Shown here: positions 8,463 through 10,791 of the stretch, in pieces | Layout of the letters: each line of letters opens with the position of its first letter | Position numbering within the stretch: the first letter of the stretch is position 1 | Source of the DNA: Cyclobacteriaceae bacterium | Lineage (GTDB): Bacteria; Bacteroidota; Bacteroidia; Cytophagales; Cyclobacteriaceae | Direction of reading: 5' to 3' | Assembly: GCA_013140395.1 (NCBI GenBank) | Contig: JABFSY010000021.1 | Span: 1 to 10,791, forward strand | DNA: 10,791 bases | Made by a program: the position numbers and the translations under genes | Notes under the pieces: generated by a model | Seen by the model: the letters and a program-made list of their open reading frames with translations, nothing else | Database searches by the model: none | Told to the model about the DNA's origin: nothing

Positions 8463-9791
8463 TTACGCTGCTTTTGCTTCTTCGGAGTTAAACTTTTCTT
8501 CCCCTCTTCCAATGATCAGTCGATTACTCCGATCGTAGGAAAAGTAATTCCACATCCAGCTAAAAAAAGTAAATACTCTATTCTTCCAGCTGACAATAGA
8601 CATTAAATGGACAAACATCCACACATACCAGGCAAAAATACCCTGGAACCGGATTCCCTTTAAATCGACTACTGCTTTATTTCTACCTACCGTAGCCATC
8701 GAACCTTTATCAAAGTAACGAAAAGGCTTAAGCGGTTTTTTGTTAATAATATTTCGAATGTTTTTGGCGACTAGTCTTCCTTGTTGCTGAGCGGGGGGAG
8801 CCATTTGCGGATGCCCTTTCGCGAAATATTTATCTCCTCCCTCCATGAGAGCTACGTCACCAATCGCAAAAATATTATTGTATCCTTTTACTCGATTGAA
8901 TTCATCAACTGATAATCTGTTCCCCCTTTTGATCAGATCACTATTCAAGCCGGAAATCGGATTGCCCGTCACCCCAGCAGCCCAGATCAATGATCGCGAA
9001 ATCAGTTTTTCTCCAGTGTTTAGAACGATCTCTACTCCATCATATGATTTTACAGCCGCACCCAAATGTACTTTCACTCCCATTTCAGTGAGGAAATCAA
9101 GTGCTTTGGCACCTGCTTGTTCAGACATGCCATTCAGTAGGCGAGGGGATGCTTCCACTAAATGCACATCCATTTGACGCATGTCTAATTCCTTATAGTC
9201 TTTGGGAAAAACATTTTTCTTCAATTCGCTCAACGCGCCACAAAGCTCAACACCAGTCGGACCGCCACCCACCACTACAAAATCCATCAAGGAGTTCATT
9301 ACTTCGCGATCTTCGGTAAGTAGAGCATACTCCATCTGACGAATAATTTTATTGCGCAGTTTGGTCGCGTCTACAATGTTCTTCATCGAAATGGCATTTT
9401 TTTGCACTTCGTCCATGCCATAAAAATTGGTTACTGCACCCGAGGCAATGACCAGATAGTCGTATTTCACGCCACCAATTGAAGTCTCGATGTAGTTTTC
9501 TTCGGGTTTAATGTTCTTGACTTCCGCCAGTCTAAAATAAAAGTCCTGATAGTTACCGAACAACTTACGAAAGGGAGCGACAATTGAATTGGTTTCAAGG
9601 CCGGATGTAGCCACTTGGTAAAGAAGCGGTTGAAACGTATGGTGATTGTTTTTGTCGAATAAGACAGTCTGAAGTTTAGCTCCCCGAAGCTTCTTGATCA
9701 CTTCTAAACCCCCAAAACCTCCTCCGATTACTATTACTCGAGGTTTGCCCAGGTCTTCAATACGCGTGCGCGTGGTTATTAATTTGGGCAT
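8463..9791 (-). CDS. ndh: Type II NADH:quinone oxidoreductase (NDH-2)
   Basis: This 442-residue flavoprotein oxidises NADH and passes electrons to membrane quinone (menaquinone is expected in this phylum) without pumping protons. The first Rossmann fold carries the FAD-binding GGGFGG (23-28). HHTFQPLLYQVATSGL (50-65) is the typical family block after it. The second dinucleotide fold shows VVVGGGPTGVEL (172-183), and Glu213 at the end of its second strand (VHLVEAS) fits NADH rather than NADPH. FAIGD (308-312) contacts FAD. AQQQG (334-338) matches the AQxxG quinone-site motif of NDH-2 enzymes. The C-terminal part, about 383-417, is rich in Trp, Phe and Met and should attach the enzyme peripherally to the inner membrane. 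Length is normal for the family. It is probably the first gene of a unit with kup, and is divergent from the lipoprotein gene with a 136-nt intergenic region. No convincing promoter for it is visible; a TAAATTGC on the minus strand at 9821-9828 is only a near match. Confidence 0.95.
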   Translation of the reverse strand: MPKLITTRTRIEDLGKPRVIVIGGGFGGLEVIKKLRGAKLQTVLFDKNNHHTFQPLLYQVATSGLETNSIVAPFRKLFGNYQDFYFRLAEVKNIKPEENYIETSIGGVKYDYLVIASGAVTNFYGMDEVQKNAISMKNIVDATKLRNKIIRQMEYALLTEDREVMNSLMDFVVVGGGPTGVELCGALSELKKNVFPKDYKELDMRQMDVHLVEASPRLLNGMSEQAGAKALDFLTEMGVKVHLGAAVKSYDGVEIVLNTGEKLISRSLIWAAGVTGNPISGLNSDLIKRGNRLSVDEFNRVKGYNNIFAIGDVALMEGGDKYFAKGHPQMAPPAQQQGRLVAKNIRNIINKKPLKPFRYFDKGSMATVGRNKAVVDLKGIRFQGIFAWYVWMFVHLMSIVSWKNRVFTFFSWMWNYFSYDRSNRLIIGRGEEKFNSEEAKAA

Positions 9792-9865
9792 TTAACTGAT
9801 AATCTTTGCCTTTTGCGCCCGCAATTTACGCGTTGTCGATGGATTTAAGGCTATTTGAAAAAATA

Positions 9866-9883
9866 TTTTGTTCTTGCACAAAA
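9866..9883. promoter_or_regulatory. Inverted repeat in the divergent ndh/lipoprotein intergenic region, possible operator
   Basis: TTTTGT and ACAAAA are perfect 6-nt inverted arms separated by six bases (TCTTGC). The repeat lies 17-34 bp upstream of the lipoprotein -7 box, overlapping the place where the -33 element would be, and between two divergent genes. That position suits a regulator binding site, but a 12-base match in AT-rich DNA is not strong evidence. Confidence 0.25.
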
Positions 9884-9899
9884 CAGTACAACAAGGGTG

Positions 9900-9907
9900 T
9901 AATTTTG
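9900..9907 (+). promoter_or_regulatory. Bacteroidota-type -7 promoter box for the lipoprotein gene
   Basis: TAATTTTG matches TAnnTTTG exactly and is identical to the box before the permease unit. It lies 20 nt before the ATG at 9928, so the leader would be only about 14 nt and A/C-rich (CTAAACTAACAACTGT), without a Shine-Dalgarno motif. The nearest -33-like element is TTG at 9874-9876, 23 nt upstream, slightly further than the usual 19-21 nt. Confidence 0.55.
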
Positions 9908-9927
9908 TGTTCTAAACTAACAACTGT

Positions 9928-10671
9928 ATGCTAAAAAGATTATTATTCGTTGCCACTGTCGGTGTTATCATGGCTAGCTGTGGAGGAAATTCGGAAAAGC
10001 TTCAATCGCAAGTCGATTCGCTAAGAACGGAACTTCAAACCAGTCAACAATTTGCAACGACCCTTCAAGAGGTTGGTGTATTGATGGACTCTATTGATGC
10101 GAACCGCCAATTACTGCGTGTAAATATGGTAGAAGGAACTACCTATGACAATTACAAGAGCAGAATGAAGGACATCAATAACTACGTCAAGGATACCCAA
10201 AACAAAATTTCTGATCTTGAAAAATCATTAAAGAAATCAAAAGGCAACGCAAATGCTTTTGCTGCTACGATCAAAAAACTGAAAGCTGACCTAGAAGAAC
10301 GCAACAAAGAGATTGCTGCGTTGAATGAGCAGGTAGATTTGTTGAAAAACGAAAATCAAAATTTGATTACGACAGTAGGATTACAAGAAGCTGAGCTAAC
10401 CGATAAGGAGGCGCAAATTGTAGCCAAGCAGCAGGAACTGGCACTCATTGAGGCTCGGATTCAGGAAATGATGGTTCAAAGCAAAATGAGCGAAGCGGAT
10501 TCTTACTTTGCCAGAGGTCAGGCCATCGAAGAGGCAGCTAATCGGACTAAGCTTGCACCTCGCAAGAAGAAAGATACTTACAAGGAAGCTATCGAGTTAT
10601 ACAAAAAAGCACTCTCTCTAGGCAAGCAAGAAGCCCAGGCAAAGATTGCTGCGTTGGAAAAGAAGATTTAG
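9928..10671 (+). CDS. Coiled-coil envelope lipoprotein of unknown function
   Basis: The 247-residue product starts with a short type II signal peptide: positive residues Lys3-Arg4, a hydrophobic core (5-14) and the lipobox MASC, with Cys18 the predicted lipidated residue. Mature residues +2 and +3 are Gly-Gly, followed by Asn-Ser-Glu. This lacks the clustered acidic signal that sends many Bacteroidota lipoproteins to the cell surface, so a periplasm-facing location is favoured. Residues about 22-45 and 75-185 are charged heptad-like helices with almost no Pro or Gly, a long predicted coiled coil. Residues 186-247 form a helical end (YFARGQAIEEAA, then YKEAIELYKKALSLG at 218-232) that resembles a single TPR-like helix pair. 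The layout, anchor plus coiled-coil rod plus small helical domain, suits a spacer or scaffold between the membrane and another envelope part. I do not recognise a named family. The gene has its own promoter box and terminator and appears monocistronic. Confidence 0.9.
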   Translation: MLKRLLFVATVGVIMASCGGNSEKLQSQVDSLRTELQTSQQFATTLQEVGVLMDSIDANRQLLRVNMVEGTTYDNYKSRMKDINNYVKDTQNKISDLEKSLKKSKGNANAFAATIKKLKADLEERNKEIAALNEQVDLLKNENQNLITTVGLQEAELTDKEAQIVAKQQELALIEARIQEMMVQSKMSEADSYFARGQAIEEAANRTKLAPRKKKDTYKEAIELYKKALSLGKQEAQAKIAALEKKI

Positions 10672-10688
10672 TTGTTTTGAAAAAAGAA

Positions 10689-10726
10689 AAAAGGAGGCTG
10701 CAAATTTTGCGGCCTCCTTTTCTTTT
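10689..10726. terminator. Strong intrinsic terminator, probably bidirectional
   Basis: A perfect 10-bp stem, AAAAGGAGGC (10689-10698) with GCCTCCTTTT (10712-10721), begins 18 nt after the lipoprotein stop. The loop (10699-10711) can pair further through GCAA with TTGC. On the plus strand it ends in TTTTCTTTTG; on the minus strand the matching downstream tract is TTTTTTCTTTTTTC. Good U tracts on both sides mean it can end the lipoprotein transcript and also a convergent transcript from the right. Confidence 0.88.
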
Positions 10727-10734
10727 GATGCTTC

Positions 10735-10790
10735 TATAGTGCTATACAGAGCCGTTGTCCATACCAATCAAGTAAACGGTATACACTATA
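10735..10790. repeat. Imperfect inverted repeat at the right edge
   Basis: TATAGTG (10735-10741) pairs with CACTATA (10784-10790). After a one-base bulge (C10742), TATAC (10743-10747) pairs with GTATA (10779-10783). After a five-base bulge, CGTT (10753-10756) pairs with AACG (10775-10778). That gives 16 pairs around an 18-nt loop. It lies beyond the terminator and right up to the window edge, so its full extent cannot be judged. It may be a repeat element, an operator, or chance within a coding end. Confidence 0.3.
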
Positions 10791-10791
10791 T
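10742..10791 (-). CDS. Possible 3' end of a convergent gene, cut by window edge
   Basis: On the minus strand one frame entering from the right edge reads IVYTVYLIGMDNGSV and then stops at 10742, 20 nt before the bidirectional terminator. The composition is protein-like and the position fits a convergent gene that shares the terminator. With only 15 codons the evidence is thin. A second frame is open to a stop at 10734, and the third stops at once. No family can be named. Confidence 0.3.
   Translation of the reverse strand, partial: IVYTVYLIGMDNGSV

Noticed and set aside
8845..9319. Two plus-strand open frames (110 and 72 codons) over the NADH dehydrogenase gene
   Set aside because: Both are antisense to conserved NDH-2 sequence, including the NAD-binding region, and show no family features.

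Overview
This window looks like an ordinary chromosomal stretch from a member of the Bacteroidota, most likely a Cytophagia-type environmental bacterium. The reasons are the moderately AT-rich sequence, start codons preceded by A/T-rich leaders rather than Shine-Dalgarno motifs, two exact copies of a TAnnTTTG-type -7 promoter box, and two ~785-residue FtsX/MacB-type permeases with no fused ATPase, a family that is expanded in this phylum. This assignment is inferred from style and gene content; there is no rRNA or other marker gene to confirm it.

Layout, left to right: five genes lie on the minus strand, so they are transcribed right to left. From upstream to downstream they are: a type II NADH:quinone oxidoreductase (8463-9791); a Kup-type potassium transporter (6432-8432), 30 nt after it; a first FtsX/MacB-like permease (3942-6305), after a 126-nt gap that holds a -7 box; a second paralogous permease (1561-3912), 29 nt further on; and a membrane sensor histidine kinase (start 1476), 84 nt further on, cut by the left edge after 492 codons. 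On the plus strand, divergent from the NADH dehydrogenase, lies a coiled-coil lipoprotein gene (9928-10671). It has a recognisable promoter box and ends at a strong hairpin terminator that is T-rich on both strands. The last 50 bases may hold the 3' end of a convergent minus-strand gene and also contain an imperfect inverted repeat. No gene-free stretch exceeds about 140 bp, and I see no tRNA, rRNA, CRISPR array or insertion sequence.

How the genes may work together: ndh and kup probably form one transcription unit. NDH-2 oxidises NADH and feeds quinone without pumping protons, and Kup takes up K+ using the proton gradient. The two permeases, products of a tandem duplication, plus the histidine kinase form a second probable unit. 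Permease genes next to a two-component sensor recall envelope-stress or peptide-sensing modules, but no ATPase and no response regulator is visible here, so that is only a hypothesis. The lipoprotein is an independent, monocistronic-looking envelope gene of unknown function. No clearly novel system stands out. The most noteworthy element is the duplicated ATPase-less permease pair joined to a sensor kinase that lacks a HAMP domain.
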